A stretch of DNA of 64,000 nt from Bacillus sp. M6-12 (GTDB taxonomy: Bacteria > Bacillota > Bacilli > Bacillales > DSM-1321). This document shows, piece after piece, positions 53,482 through 62,106 of the stretch. Both the position numbers and the translations under genes were made by a program. The stretch lies in NCBI RefSeq assembly GCF_002860285.1, contig NZ_PGVF01000027.1, positions 186,001 through 250,000 of the forward strand, in the 5' to 3' direction. How positions within the stretch are numbered: the first letter of the stretch is position 1; every line of letters begins with the position of its first letter. The notes under the pieces are model-generated. The model saw only the letters and a program-made list of their open reading frames with translations, had not been told where the DNA came from and searched no databases.

Positions 53482-54414
53482 GTGGATGGATTATTAGTTA
53501 TTATTATTTGCCTTTGTCTTATCTTTTTAGCCCTTAGCCTTAAAAGTTTTTACAACTTTGTGCAGGCAAAAGCAGAGCTGAGAGAGGAAATAAAAGAAAA
53601 AACGTATATTTACAATGCGCTGGACAAGAGGGTTACAAGAAAAGAAAAGGTCATTTCTAAAATGCTTCAATATGCAGATGACTTTTCTTCTATGGGGCAG
53701 CGAATTAATTTCTTTAGCGAAAATGAAGATATCAAAAAAAAGCTGATGCAGGCAGGTTTTCCATATCAATTAACAGTTGAACGTTTTCAGGGCTTAAAAA
53801 TTTTTTTGATGATCGTTGGGCTGTTAATCGGCGGTATATCGCTGATATTAAGACTGCCTTTTGCTGAAGTTGCCGTCATCATCTATCCGGTAGCCGGATT
53901 TATGGGCACGATTCTCTGGCTAAACCAAAAAGCTAAAAACCGCCAGGAGGAATTATCGTTTCAGCTGCCTGATTTTTTGGACACAATGAGCGTGACACTG
54001 CAGGCAGGGGTTGGCCTGGATCAAGCTTTACGTGATATTGTTCCTTATTTTGAAGGACCAATCAAGACTGAATTTGGCCGCTTTATCCAGGAAACGGATG
54101 TAGGGGTTCCCCGCGCAGAGGCATATCGGTCACTGTTGGACAGAAACAGCAGCAAAGAGTTTCAAATACTGATTAAATCGCTTATCCAGGGAGAAAAGCT
54201 GGGTGTTCCCATTTCCCGTACCTTCAAGCATCAGGCCTTGGAAATGAGGAAACTCAAAAAGGAAAAAATAAAAGAGCAGGCTGCAAAGGCCTCGCCGAAA
54301 GTAACTCTGATTACTACATTTATCGTTATGCCTTCTGCTTTGGCATTGATTGGAGGCTTAATGGCCATCAATCTATTCAATGACAATAGCAATCTATTTA
54401 ATATTTTTAAATAA
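53482..54414 (+). CDS. tadC: Tad pilus inner-membrane protein TadC
   Basis: 310-residue second platform protein with an N-terminal helix, central helices, the GspF-like cytoplasmic domain (QLPDFLDTMSVTLQAGVGLDQALRDIV...EKLGVPISRTFKHQALEMRKLKKEKIKEQAAKASPKV, quoted in part) and a C-terminal helix. GTG start with GGGTGTG upstream, 5 bases after tadB. Position and size fit TadC. Confidence 0.92.
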   Translation: MDGLLVIIICLCLIFLALSLKSFYNFVQAKAELREEIKEKTYIYNALDKRVTRKEKVISKMLQYADDFSSMGQRINFFSENEDIKKKLMQAGFPYQLTVERFQGLKIFLMIVGLLIGGISLILRLPFAEVAVIIYPVAGFMGTILWLNQKAKNRQEELSFQLPDFLDTMSVTLQAGVGLDQALRDIVPYFEGPIKTEFGRFIQETDVGVPRAEAYRSLLDRNSSKEFQILIKSLIQGEKLGVPISRTFKHQALEMRKLKKEKIKEQAAKASPKVTLITTFIVMPSALALIGGLMAINLFNDNSNLFNIFK

Positions 54415-54440
54415 TCCGAATGAAAAGGGAGAGATTTACT

Positions 54441-54647
54441 ATGAAAAACATGATGATTAAAGCTTGGACTAAAATGATGTATCCGGTGAAGAACGAAAGG
54501 GGCGCTCAGTCTTTGGAATGGCTTGGCCTTGCTGCTTTGCTGATTCTTGTATTAGGCATTGTTTCTCAGGCAGTAAGCAAGAGTGAAGGAAGCATTGGAG
54601 ATGTCATCACTAAAATTATTGATAAAATTACCCAAATGGTAGGTTAA
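54441..54647 (+). CDS. flp: Flp-type prepilin
   Basis: 68-residue small prepilin. The class IVb site is NERG before AQSLEWLGLAALLILVLGIV, so cleavage after Gly leaves Glu at +5, as in Flp pilins; position +6 is Trp rather than the usual Tyr. A single hydrophobic helix follows and a short amphipathic tail (ITKIIDKITQMVG). ATG 54441 has AAGGGAGAG 7 bases upstream. No prepilin peptidase gene is in the window, so processing must rely on one elsewhere. Confidence 0.87.
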   Translation: MKNMMIKAWTKMMYPVKNERGAQSLEWLGLAALLILVLGIVSQAVSKSEGSIGDVITKIIDKITQMVG

Positions 54648-54688
54648 GCAAACAATTACATATCAGTCTGACACAATTAAGGTGGGAA

Positions 54689-56113
54689 ATGATGAAGCTG
54701 TTAAAATTCCATTTTGCTATCATGTCTGCATTATTAATTTTAGTATCAGGCTGCAGCCAGGATGGTCAAACAAGTACTGAAAAAGAAAAAGCTGAGGCAA
54801 CCGAAAAGGCCGCAAAAGAAAAAACCGAAGCAAGTGAAAAAGCAGGGAACGAAGAAGGAGAAAAGAAAGCAGCGGCAGAAGCGTCTGCACAAAAAGAGAT
54901 TGAGGCTGAACCACTTCCTGCAACCTACGAACAACTTGCAGCAAGGCAGGTCGGCGAATATGAGGAATTTAGCTTCTTTATGAATGACGAGGACAAAAAA
55001 ATGGTATTGGAAAAATTTAAAGAGCTTCCGGATGTATCAAATAGTCCCTCTCAAAATGAACTTGATATTTTTTATAATAAACTGCTGGATATGGTCCAGG
55101 AGGACTATAAAGGACCTGAAGAAGCAATAAAACGGCTGCGTTTTCAATCAATCGGGGATCCAGAGATCAAGGATACACGCTACCAGTTTAAAGAAAGGCT
55201 AAATGTGCAAATCATTTTGGACGCTTCAGGAAGCATGGCACAATCTGTGAATGGAAAAGCCAAAATGGATGCGGCCAAGGAATCTATTTTGAAGTTTGTC
55301 CGCACTCTCCCTAAAGAAGCAAATGTGGGGATAAGGGTGTACGGGCAAAAGGGAAGCAATGCGGATTCGGATAAACAGATTTCCTGCAGCAGCAGTGAGA
55401 TTGTCTATCCTATTTCTCCATATGACCAAGGAAAATTCCAGGCTTCACTTGATACGATCAAACCTGTGGGCTGGACGCCGATAGGGCTTGCTTTGAGAGA
55501 ATCTCAAAAGGATTTATCCAGGTTTGATGGTACAGCAAATACAAATATTGTCTACCTTGTAAGCGACGGGATTTCGACATGTGAGGATAACCCTGTACAG
55601 GCTGCGAAGGATTTATATAATTCCAATGTAACTCCAATCGTAAATGTAATAGGGTTCGATGTGGACAGTAAAGGGCAAAATCAGCTAAATGAAATCGCTG
55701 CTGCCACAAAAGGGCTCTATTCAAATGTCGCAGACGAGACGGAATTAAGCAAAGAACTGTCAAAACTTAATGATCTCGCTGAAACATGGCAGGATTGGAA
55801 AGAGCAGGGTATGCAGAATATCGAATTCAAAAAAACGAGGAACAGTTTGGATATTTTTAGTTATATCACAAATGAAGAAGTTAAATGTACGGATGAAGAA
55901 ACAACCATCTACCTGATAATGTCAGTCTTTTGGCAGGAAAAGTTAATGGAAAGAGAATCCTACGATTACCTTGATAAGAAAAATAATGAATATCATGACT
56001 GGATCTCTAGCGAGATTGATAAGTTTAATGAAGAACTTAGAGCATTAAATGAAAAAAGCTACACAGAAGCCATAAGCGCTTTGGAGCAAAAATATCAGCA
56101 AAACACTCAGTAA
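54689..56113 (+). CDS. VWA-domain lipoprotein in tad operon
   Basis: 474-residue lipoprotein (lipobox LVSGC, Cys22), then a ~45-residue Lys/Glu/Ala-rich spacer and a helical region. A von Willebrand A domain spans about 173-375 with a complete MIDAS: DASGSM, Thr in WTPIG and Asp in SDGIST. A ~95-residue C-terminal helical region ends the protein. TadG proteins often carry VWA domains, so it may replace that function on the outer surface. RBS GGTGGG. Confidence 0.85.
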   Translation: MMKLLKFHFAIMSALLILVSGCSQDGQTSTEKEKAEATEKAAKEKTEASEKAGNEEGEKKAAAEASAQKEIEAEPLPATYEQLAARQVGEYEEFSFFMNDEDKKMVLEKFKELPDVSNSPSQNELDIFYNKLLDMVQEDYKGPEEAIKRLRFQSIGDPEIKDTRYQFKERLNVQIILDASGSMAQSVNGKAKMDAAKESILKFVRTLPKEANVGIRVYGQKGSNADSDKQISCSSSEIVYPISPYDQGKFQASLDTIKPVGWTPIGLALRESQKDLSRFDGTANTNIVYLVSDGISTCEDNPVQAAKDLYNSNVTPIVNVIGFDVDSKGQNQLNEIAAATKGLYSNVADETELSKELSKLNDLAETWQDWKEQGMQNIEFKKTRNSLDIFSYITNEEVKCTDEETTIYLIMSVFWQEKLMERESYDYLDKKNNEYHDWISSEIDKFNEELRALNEKSYTEAISALEQKYQQNTQ

Positions 56114-56129
56114 CGGGGTGAGCGATTAG

Positions 56130-57644
56130 ATGGGGAAAATAAAATTCCACAGGTTAACTGCCATGATGATGGCTGCCGTTCTGCTGTTCTGGATCTTCTT
56201 CCCATCCATAATTTATGCCGGCACTTTTATTACTCCGGGAAAGGCTATCACACCGGGAGAAGCATATCAGCCCGGACAGCCGATTGAAGGGGGCGTATTC
56301 ATTGTTCCCGGCGAGGTATATCAGCCCGGAAACCCTGTTGATGCAGGAAATTCAGGTTCTTTATCAGGGCAGCCTATCTTTCCCGCAAAACCGTTAGCCA
56401 GCGGTACTTTTATTATTCCAAATGCAACCCCTATTCCCCCAGGTTCACTTTACTGGGAACTTAAGGGAATGGAGCAAAATGGAAGTGCTATTCAAGGCGG
56501 AACCCCTATTAATGGAGGAAGCGGAGTTAAGGGGGGACAGGGCACTAATGGGGGCCAGGGTCCGGACGGAGGCCAAGGCCCAAATGGGGGTCAAGGCATA
56601 AATAGAAGCCAAGGTCTGAACGGGGGCCAAAGCATAAATGGAGGCCAAGGCCTGAGCGGGGGGCAAGGCATGAATGGAGGCCAGGGTCCTAACGGGGGCC
56701 AAAGCGTGAATGCCGGCAAGGGTCCGGGTGGAAGTGCTGGAACCGGTGATGGATCTGCCGGAGAAGAAAAACCTCCCTCCCTGTTAAATATTCTTGTCAA
56801 GACAACGGATGGAGAAAGAGGCTGGTTTAGCCATGTTGCAGGTTTTTTTGATGACTATAAAACCTACGGTCTCGGTTTTTTAAACCGTGATGTTGCTGGA
56901 GCCGCTCTTTCCTGGTATGGAGGATTTAACATTGAAAAAATTGCCGGAACGGACGCTTATAAAGTATCTGGCCGGAAGAAATTCGATAACAAAGTTCTGA
57001 ATAATCTTTACCAGCGATTTAAAAGCTATGATGTGAATGGGAATGCACGGGCACTGGGAGACCATACAAAAAGGATCAAGGAAACAACATTTAATGCATT
57101 CCAGCAAAGCAAACAGAATATGACCACAGACATGGATCTTAAAACCTTCGTCAAAAATTCTGTTGTTTCCGGTATCAATGATGGCTGGAATCCATTTAGC
57201 AAAAAAGGGCTGAATAAGGCCTTCTTTGCTAAAAGCAATGTGATGAAAATGAACGGCCCTCTAAACTATGCCATGGCAACTGCAGGGTCCATTTGGGATT
57301 ATAGTCCTGCCGGAAGCAAATCTGATAAAGGCTGGGCGTCTACAGACTTTGCCGCAGATGTTACGACTGAACTGGCTATTGGGGTAGGTTCAACTGCTAT
57401 AGGAAGTGTTGCCTCAAGCATTGCAACCGGAATGGCAGCCGGATCGGTAGTTCCAGGTTTGGGTACTGTCGCCGGAGCAGCTGCAGGTCTAACCGTTGGT
57501 CTTATTACAACATACCTAATCAATGGCACTGAAAGGGGAAGGAATCTCAAGAAAGGCCTCACAAAGGGAATTAAGTGGGCTTATGATGGGATAAGCAAAG
57601 GTGTTAAGAGCGGATTTAGAAAGTTGGGTGGATTATTTGGATAA
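56130..57644 (+). CDS. Secreted protein with collagen-like Gly-X-Y tract and glycine-zipper C-terminus
   Basis: 504-residue protein I do not recognise. Signal peptide (residues 1-30, ending YAG-TFI); Pro/Gly repeats (ITPGKAITPGEAYQPGQPI and VPGEVYQPGNPVDAG); then about 22 Gly-X-Y triplets at 133-205 (GGQ-GPN-GGQ-GIN style, a few Gly replaced by R, S or A), encoded by 18-base DNA repeats. A ~220-residue domain follows (FFDDYKTYGLGFLNRD...), then a Gly/Ala-rich hydrophobic stretch at about 415-470 and a basic amphipathic end. Could be an adhesin stalk or a membrane-active effector. Confidence 0.7.
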   Translation: MGKIKFHRLTAMMMAAVLLFWIFFPSIIYAGTFITPGKAITPGEAYQPGQPIEGGVFIVPGEVYQPGNPVDAGNSGSLSGQPIFPAKPLASGTFIIPNATPIPPGSLYWELKGMEQNGSAIQGGTPINGGSGVKGGQGTNGGQGPDGGQGPNGGQGINRSQGLNGGQSINGGQGLSGGQGMNGGQGPNGGQSVNAGKGPGGSAGTGDGSAGEEKPPSLLNILVKTTDGERGWFSHVAGFFDDYKTYGLGFLNRDVAGAALSWYGGFNIEKIAGTDAYKVSGRKKFDNKVLNNLYQRFKSYDVNGNARALGDHTKRIKETTFNAFQQSKQNMTTDMDLKTFVKNSVVSGINDGWNPFSKKGLNKAFFAKSNVMKMNGPLNYAMATAGSIWDYSPAGSKSDKGWASTDFAADVTTELAIGVGSTAIGSVASSIATGMAAGSVVPGLGTVAGAAAGLTVGLITTYLINGTERGRNLKKGLTKGIKWAYDGISKGVKSGFRKLGGLFG

Positions 57645-58221
57645 GAAAGCTGATTTTATGAAAGGAAATTCGTTTGGCCTGCTAGTGCTGGACCTTTTAA
57701 TTGGTTCAGGAGCAAGTGCCATTCCGTCAGGGTCACTTTTCATTTTTCTTATAAATATGCTTATAACTATTATAGGTTTATCCATCTCCAGATATTGGTG
57801 GAAAACTGTGCCGGGTACGGTGAGATATAATTCTCTTGTAACATTCGTAATGCTTATATCTATGGGGTTTTTTACGGTAACTCCACTGCTGAGAATCACT
57901 AATGATACATTGCTGTTCTGGCCAGTTCTTTTGCTGTATTTACTGGTACTGGGTTATTCATTATTTAAGAAGGAATTGATCTTTCAGGCCTTTCACAGGC
58001 CTGAAGGATCAAGAATTGCTTTTGGCACATTTGTATTTTTGTTTGTCTTAATTATTATCGGGGCTTTTTCGTTTAGAAATGGTCAGGAGCTCCTGATAAT
58101 GAATATGCTGAATGATCACCAGGGGGCGTTCTTTATTTCCCTGATGTTATTTGGCATTGGTTTATTAGTTTCATTTATATCCTCTGCCATGCTAAAGAGA
58201 CCAGAGGATATAAAAAGCTGA
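57637..58221 (+). CDS. Polytopic membrane protein 1 of tad island
   Basis: About 194 residues with five to six hydrophobic helices and no domain I recognise. Start is uncertain: TTG 57637 (GGGTGG 5 bases upstream), GTG 57628 or ATG 57658 are in frame; the first two overlap the previous gene's end. Tight coupling with the secreted Gly-rich protein gene suggests joint function, for instance an immunity, transport or assembly role, inference only. Confidence 0.65.
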   Translation: MDKKADFMKGNSFGLLVLDLLIGSGASAIPSGSLFIFLINMLITIIGLSISRYWWKTVPGTVRYNSLVTFVMLISMGFFTVTPLLRITNDTLLFWPVLLLYLLVLGYSLFKKELIFQAFHRPEGSRIAFGTFVFLFVLIIIGAFSFRNGQELLIMNMLNDHQGAFFISLMLFGIGLLVSFISSAMLKRPEDIKS

Positions 58222-58253
58222 TAAAACTGCTGATAATAAATGGTGGGGAAAAT

Positions 58254-58631
58254 ATGTTTAATTTAACTGGGTTCTTAAAGGGAATTGGAATTGTTCTGGC
58301 TTTGTTTATATTTATTTCCTTTTTGCTTGGACTTTTTAATATCAATCAGATTGCACTTTCATTGTCGATTCTTTACGTTTTATGTTATGTGCTAAACGGT
58401 GTGCTCGCACCCATCTGGAATCCGGAAACTCCTTATTTTGCCAGTTACCTGGCCAGCATTTCACTAACTGTGATCAATCTATTATTTGCTGTTTTTGTGT
58501 TTGATGTAATGGTATTTGCTGATCCTGCAGAAATCAATATAGGGCTGGTGCGTAACTCGGCCATTTCACTTATTGTGTCGTTTGCCGTTATACAAATTTT
58601 AAAAAGAAAAAAGGTACTGCAAAATGATTAG
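58254..58631 (+). CDS. Polytopic membrane protein 2 of tad island
   Basis: 125 residues with about four transmembrane helices and very little soluble sequence. GGTGGGG precedes the ATG by 5 bases. It overlaps the next gene by 8 bases. Family not recognised. Confidence 0.7.
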   Translation: MFNLTGFLKGIGIVLALFIFISFLLGLFNINQIALSLSILYVLCYVLNGVLAPIWNPETPYFASYLASISLTVINLLFAVFVFDVMVFADPAEINIGLVRNSAISLIVSFAVIQILKRKKVLQND

Positions 58632-59283
58632 GGATATTACTGAGATGTTTAATCGGCATTTATTTAATATTATTCTCATTAATTTAGTATTGGTTATGCC
58701 CTTCACATTTTTTATTTTTTCGGCCATAGCTTATTTTGGAGGTATTGAAACCATTCAGCTGAATAATCTGATTATAGTTTTTTTGATCATATTTAATTTT
58801 ACAGCTTTGTTTCCGCCTTTCTTTTACATGGCCAAGAACGATTTAAGTGATACGTCTTATAAATTGCTGGATTTATTGAAGGTGTTTTTTGAGAAATTTG
58901 GTTATATCGGATTCTTTACTATTGCTTTGTTCCTATTAGGAATGTTTGGTTCCATTCTGTTATTCATACCAACAGTTTTGGCCACAGCTGCCATTTTGCT
59001 GATTCCTCTATACTCTGATGAAAAAAGCATAAGAAAAGCTCTTAACGGCGTTTGGAAGGTTTTAAAAGAAGAACATATTTTTATCCTTTTGGATGTAATG
59101 ATTATTGCAGCGTTAAACCTGCTGGTATGGTCAGGCTCTCTGTACCTGTTAGCTGACTTTGAAAATAATAGTTTTGTATATATAATTGTCCGCGTATTGC
59201 TGAATGCATTTTTATTTCCGCTTATCTTCTTTTACTTAACTATTAAATATCGAAAAGATTTGGGTGCAGGCTATGGAGAATGA
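58624..59283 (+). CDS. Polytopic membrane protein 3 of tad island
   Basis: 219 residues with about six helices; the pattern RKALNGVWKVLKEEHIFILLDVMIIAALNLLVW recalls stomatin-like or DUF624/YesL-like membrane proteins, not certain. Start ATG lies in the end of the previous gene. It ends overlapping the start of the next gene. Confidence 0.7.
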   Translation: MIRDITEMFNRHLFNIILINLVLVMPFTFFIFSAIAYFGGIETIQLNNLIIVFLIIFNFTALFPPFFYMAKNDLSDTSYKLLDLLKVFFEKFGYIGFFTIALFLLGMFGSILLFIPTVLATAAILLIPLYSDEKSIRKALNGVWKVLKEEHIFILLDVMIIAALNLLVWSGSLYLLADFENNSFVYIIVRVLLNAFLFPLIFFYLTIKYRKDLGAGYGE

Positions 59284-59737
59284 AAAGTTTGAATGGGGTT
59301 TTAAGAAGGTAAAAGTATGGTTTGTAGTGCTTTTAACCTGGTTAACTTTAGGTGTCTATCTCGGGTATTGGTTTCTAAAGGAAAGGAACACTTTAAAAAT
59401 GGCTGATAAACGGAAATTAATCCCGATTAAAATCTGGTGGCTGGCAACAATTTTTCTAGGGCTTTCCTTTTTATACAATCTGCTAGGCAGAGCAATATTG
59501 ACTCCTTATGGATTTGCATTGTTTAATTCCTTCGATGTTATTTTTTCATTCTACTTTTTAGGGCTGCTTTATTATTCAGTATTTAGAGTAAGAGATTTGT
59601 TGGAGGAGGAATACCGAGAGGCCATATTTAGACCTTGGTTACTCGTTCTTTTTCATGTTTGGTACCTCCAATTTAAAATAAATAGATTGGAGGCAGCTGG
59701 CAATGAGCAGAGCTATAAGGCGACGATTGCGAAATGA
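59273..59737 (+). CDS. Polytopic membrane protein 4 of tad island
   Basis: 154 residues with four to five helices and a DUF4234-like N-terminus (VLLTWLTLGVYLGYWFLKERN). ATG 59273 is inside the end of the preceding gene; GTG 59264 is an in-frame alternative. Overlaps tadE by 35 bases, showing the block is one operon. Confidence 0.7.
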   Translation: MENEKFEWGFKKVKVWFVVLLTWLTLGVYLGYWFLKERNTLKMADKRKLIPIKIWWLATIFLGLSFLYNLLGRAILTPYGFALFNSFDVIFSFYFLGLLYYSVFRVRDLLEEEYREAIFRPWLLVLFHVWYLQFKINRLEAAGNEQSYKATIAK

Positions 59738-60101
59738 GAAAGGCTCTGTGAGCATTGAATTTCTCGGTATCCTGCCATTTTACTTTATGTTTTTCCTTCT
59801 CCTCTGGCAAGTGGTTGCTTCTGGATATGCCGTATTTACAGCTAAAACGGCTGTTAACAATGCCGCCAAAACGTTTGCAGCCACCAACGAGTTAACCGAG
59901 GCTATTGACTCAGCACAGGAAACTCTGGGCAACAGCGAAGTCATCTCATATAAAAACCTCGTGACTACCGATCTGGGAAACGGAAAATTTAAAATAGTAT
60001 TATATACTGACCATTCACTTACCTTTATCCCTGATCAATGGAGAAAAAAAGCATCTTTGGAATTGGAGCAGGAAGCCATTGGCAAGGTGATGGCTCCATG
60101 A
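59703..60101 (+). CDS. tadE: TadE-like minor pilin
   Basis: 132-residue pseudopilin. The class III leader MSRAIRRRLRNEKG precedes SVSIEFLGILPFYFMFFLLL, with Glu at +5 after the Gly and a hydrophobic helix; the extracellular part follows. AAGGCGACGATT precedes the ATG, inside the previous gene. TadE and TadF are processed like the major pilin and help assembly. Very close to the family pattern. Confidence 0.9.
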   Translation: MSRAIRRRLRNEKGSVSIEFLGILPFYFMFFLLLWQVVASGYAVFTAKTAVNNAAKTFAATNELTEAIDSAQETLGNSEVISYKNLVTTDLGNGKFKIVLYTDHSLTFIPDQWRKKASLELEQEAIGKVMAP

Positions 60102-60760
60102 GCGTACTCAACAATGAAAGAGGCAATGCCACTTTTTATTTGCTTTGGCTGCTTGGGATTGTGGCTCTTATCTTTGTTATCACGATCAACATTGTGAAGG
60201 TGTATATTGTAAAAGAGCAAGCCAATCTTTCAGTTGAACAGGCCGCTCTGGCTGCTACAGCGGTTCTGCTGGAGAAAACAGATTACGCTGTGAAGGAATT
60301 TGAATCTTCGAGTCCTGAATCGGCTGCACAGATGATGCTCGACCGCAAAAGCATCAGCCAATTAATTGAAGAGAAGAAAGCAGAGTATATGAACAGCGGA
60401 AAGGATGAGGCAACCGCCTATATTAAAGCGGCCAATGAAATCCTGCCCTCTAGACTGGTTCTATATCCTACATTAAAAAGTGCATTCAGGACTAGCCTAG
60501 GAGCCTCTGAGGCTGAAATATCATCAATAGTAGCTCCAGAAGTGCAGGAAATCATTTCTCAAAACAATGCGAATGCGGATGACACCACAATCGAATTTTC
60601 AACAGAAAAATGGCGCATTGAAATAAAATCAACTGCAACTTTTGAATCCATAGCTGATAATAAATATATTTCCTATTTTCTGAGGGACATTCCTCAAAAA
60701 GGATATGGCCCTGTCCTTGAATATATTGAGAGTGTTTATGCTGGAAGTTTAATTCTTTAA
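60098..60760 (+). CDS. TadF/TadG-like pilus assembly protein
   Basis: 220-residue protein whose N-terminus (LNNERGNATFYLLWLLGIVALIFVITINIVKVYIVKEQANLSVEQAALAAT, quoted by its parts NERGNATFYLLW and VEQAALAAT) is the Tad helix with the prepilin-like NERG site but no Glu at +5 (Tyr instead). The extracellular part is helical. ATG 60098 overlaps the tadE stop and has AAGGTGAT 8 bases upstream. Last gene of the operon. Confidence 0.75.
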   Translation: MSVLNNERGNATFYLLWLLGIVALIFVITINIVKVYIVKEQANLSVEQAALAATAVLLEKTDYAVKEFESSSPESAAQMMLDRKSISQLIEEKKAEYMNSGKDEATAYIKAANEILPSRLVLYPTLKSAFRTSLGASEAEISSIVAPEVQEIISQNNANADDTTIEFSTEKWRIEIKSTATFESIADNKYISYFLRDIPQKGYGPVLEYIESVYAGSLIL

Positions 60761-60810
60761 CCCCCAAAAAAATCCCTGCAGCGATGAATGCAGGGATTTT
60801 TTTGGGGGGG
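60761..60810. terminator. Perfect 20-bp terminator stem closing tad operon
   Basis: 60761-60780 is perfectly complementary to 60789-60808 with an 8-base loop; T7 and G7 on the plus strand, A7/C on the minus, so it serves both convergent genes. Confidence 0.92.
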
Positions 60811-60811
60811 C

Positions 60812-61330
60812 TTATAAATTCAAAACCATATAATCTTCGTCCCAGTAAATATCTCCATCCTTCATGGCACGCTTTTCCGTGCCGAAAATGGTAAAGCCAG
60901 CCGAGAGATAGAGGTTTTTGGCAGCCTCGTTGTTGCAGTTGACAGTTAGGTTGATCTGTTCCATACCATTTAATTTCCTTGCTTCAATTATGGCTTGTTG
61001 AAGTAATTCCTTTGCCAAGCCGCGTCCTCTGAATTCAGGATCAGTATATACAGCAAATAGTGAGGATTTATGGTGCATTTTTCTGTGGTTTTCGCGAACA
61101 ATTGTCATCACTCCGGCAAGGAGCTTTCCTTCGAAGGCACCTATCGTGAATCCATTTTCCCCGAGCGCGAGCCTGCTTCTTGTCACTTCTAAAAAGTTTT
61201 GATTAGCTTTTGTTTCTTCGTATGTAACAGCAAAAGCCTCGGGACTCTCCTGTAAAGCCTTTAGTCGCAGTCTGACATAATCTTCTGCGTCCTCTGGCTG
61301 GAGCATCCTGATAGAAAAAGACTCTATCAT
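60812..61330 (-). CDS. GNAT family N-acetyltransferase
   Basis: 172-residue acetyltransferase. Acetyl-CoA motif A appears as FAVYTDPEFRGRGLAKELLQQAI (RxxGxG/A), and NLTVNCNNEAAKNLYLSAGF marks the second half. Downstream of the second GNAT gene in the same direction, 18 bases apart, so probably one operon. Substrate unknown. Confidence 0.9.
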   Translation of the reverse strand: MIESFSIRMLQPEDAEDYVRLRLKALQESPEAFAVTYEETKANQNFLEVTRSRLALGENGFTIGAFEGKLLAGVMTIVRENHRKMHHKSSLFAVYTDPEFRGRGLAKELLQQAIIEARKLNGMEQINLTVNCNNEAAKNLYLSAGFTIFGTEKRAMKDGDIYWDEDYMVLNL

Positions 61331-61348
61331 AATTTAAAACCTCCTTTA

Positions 61349-61915
61349 CTAATTCTTGTTTGTTCTTGCATAAACGCACGTATCCCTCAATTCTTTGCCA
61401 TCTGCACTTCTGCTGTCGTTTCTCATAACTGCTTCCAAATCAAAGCCCAGCCGTTCAGCTACTAATTTGCTGCGTACATTTTTTGAGTCACAGCGGATTT
61501 CCACCCGATTGGCTCCATAAAAATCAAACGCGAAACCGGTAAGAGCATCGACAGCCTCCGTTACATATCCCTTTATTGCATACCGGGAGTCGATCCAATA
61601 GCCAATTTCAAATTTTGGGATATCCCAGTCAATCCGGTGAAGTCCGGTTGAACCGATAAAAACATCATCTGATTTCCGATAAATATGAAGCCTGAAATCC
61701 TCTCTAAGGATAAATTTCGCATATGACTTCCTGATCCCCTCCTCCACTTCATCCAGCGTGGATTCTTTTTGTGCGAATGGAAGCCACTCCATTAGTTCTG
61801 CCCGCGAGTGGACCAATGCATCATGGACGGCTGCTCCATCGCCAGGCAAACAAGGCCGGATATAAAGTCTCGCTGACTCTATTTTTTCAGGAAAAGATTG
61901 AATGATAGGATTCAT
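61349..61915 (-). CDS. RimL/YdaF-like N-acetyltransferase
   Basis: 188-residue GNAT protein of the ribosomal-protein-serine/alanine type. IESARLYIRPCLPGDGAAVHDAL start, FEIGYWIDSRYAIKGYVTEAV as the acetyl-CoA loop, and VEIRCDSKNVRSKLVAERLGF. ATG 61915 has AGGGGGT upstream; a longer frame to 62167 would run into the divergent spoIIM promoter. Possibly co-transcribed with the next GNAT. Confidence 0.9.
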   Translation of the reverse strand: MNPIIQSFPEKIESARLYIRPCLPGDGAAVHDALVHSRAELMEWLPFAQKESTLDEVEEGIRKSYAKFILREDFRLHIYRKSDDVFIGSTGLHRIDWDIPKFEIGYWIDSRYAIKGYVTEAVDALTGFAFDFYGANRVEIRCDSKNVRSKLVAERLGFDLEAVMRNDSRSADGKELRDTCVYARTNKN

Positions 61916-62047
61916 CTTTAAACCCCCTATTAAATTGCTACCAACAATAAGATTGTTTGAAATTATATCACAATTTTCGCTAGCAGATGGAAAATTTTTC
62001 TTTATAAATATTTCAGGTTTTGAAGGTCTTACTCTGCAAAATAAAAT

Positions 62048-62076
62048 GTCATAAACGGAGGCAAAAATCATAGAAT
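62048..62076 (+). promoter_or_regulatory. Sigma-E-like promoter of spoIIM
   Basis: GTCATAA-N14-CATAGAAT, a good match to mother-cell SigE promoters, 31 bases before the start codon. Agrees with known SigE control of spoIIM in B. subtilis. Confidence 0.7.
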
Positions 62077-62106
62077 CTAGTAAGTGATAATCAGGAGGAG
62101 TTAAAA

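Noticed and set aside
56445-56800. Repetitive Pro/Ala-rich ORFs on the minus strand
   Set aside because: They are the antisense reading of the 18-base repeats that encode the collagen-like tract.
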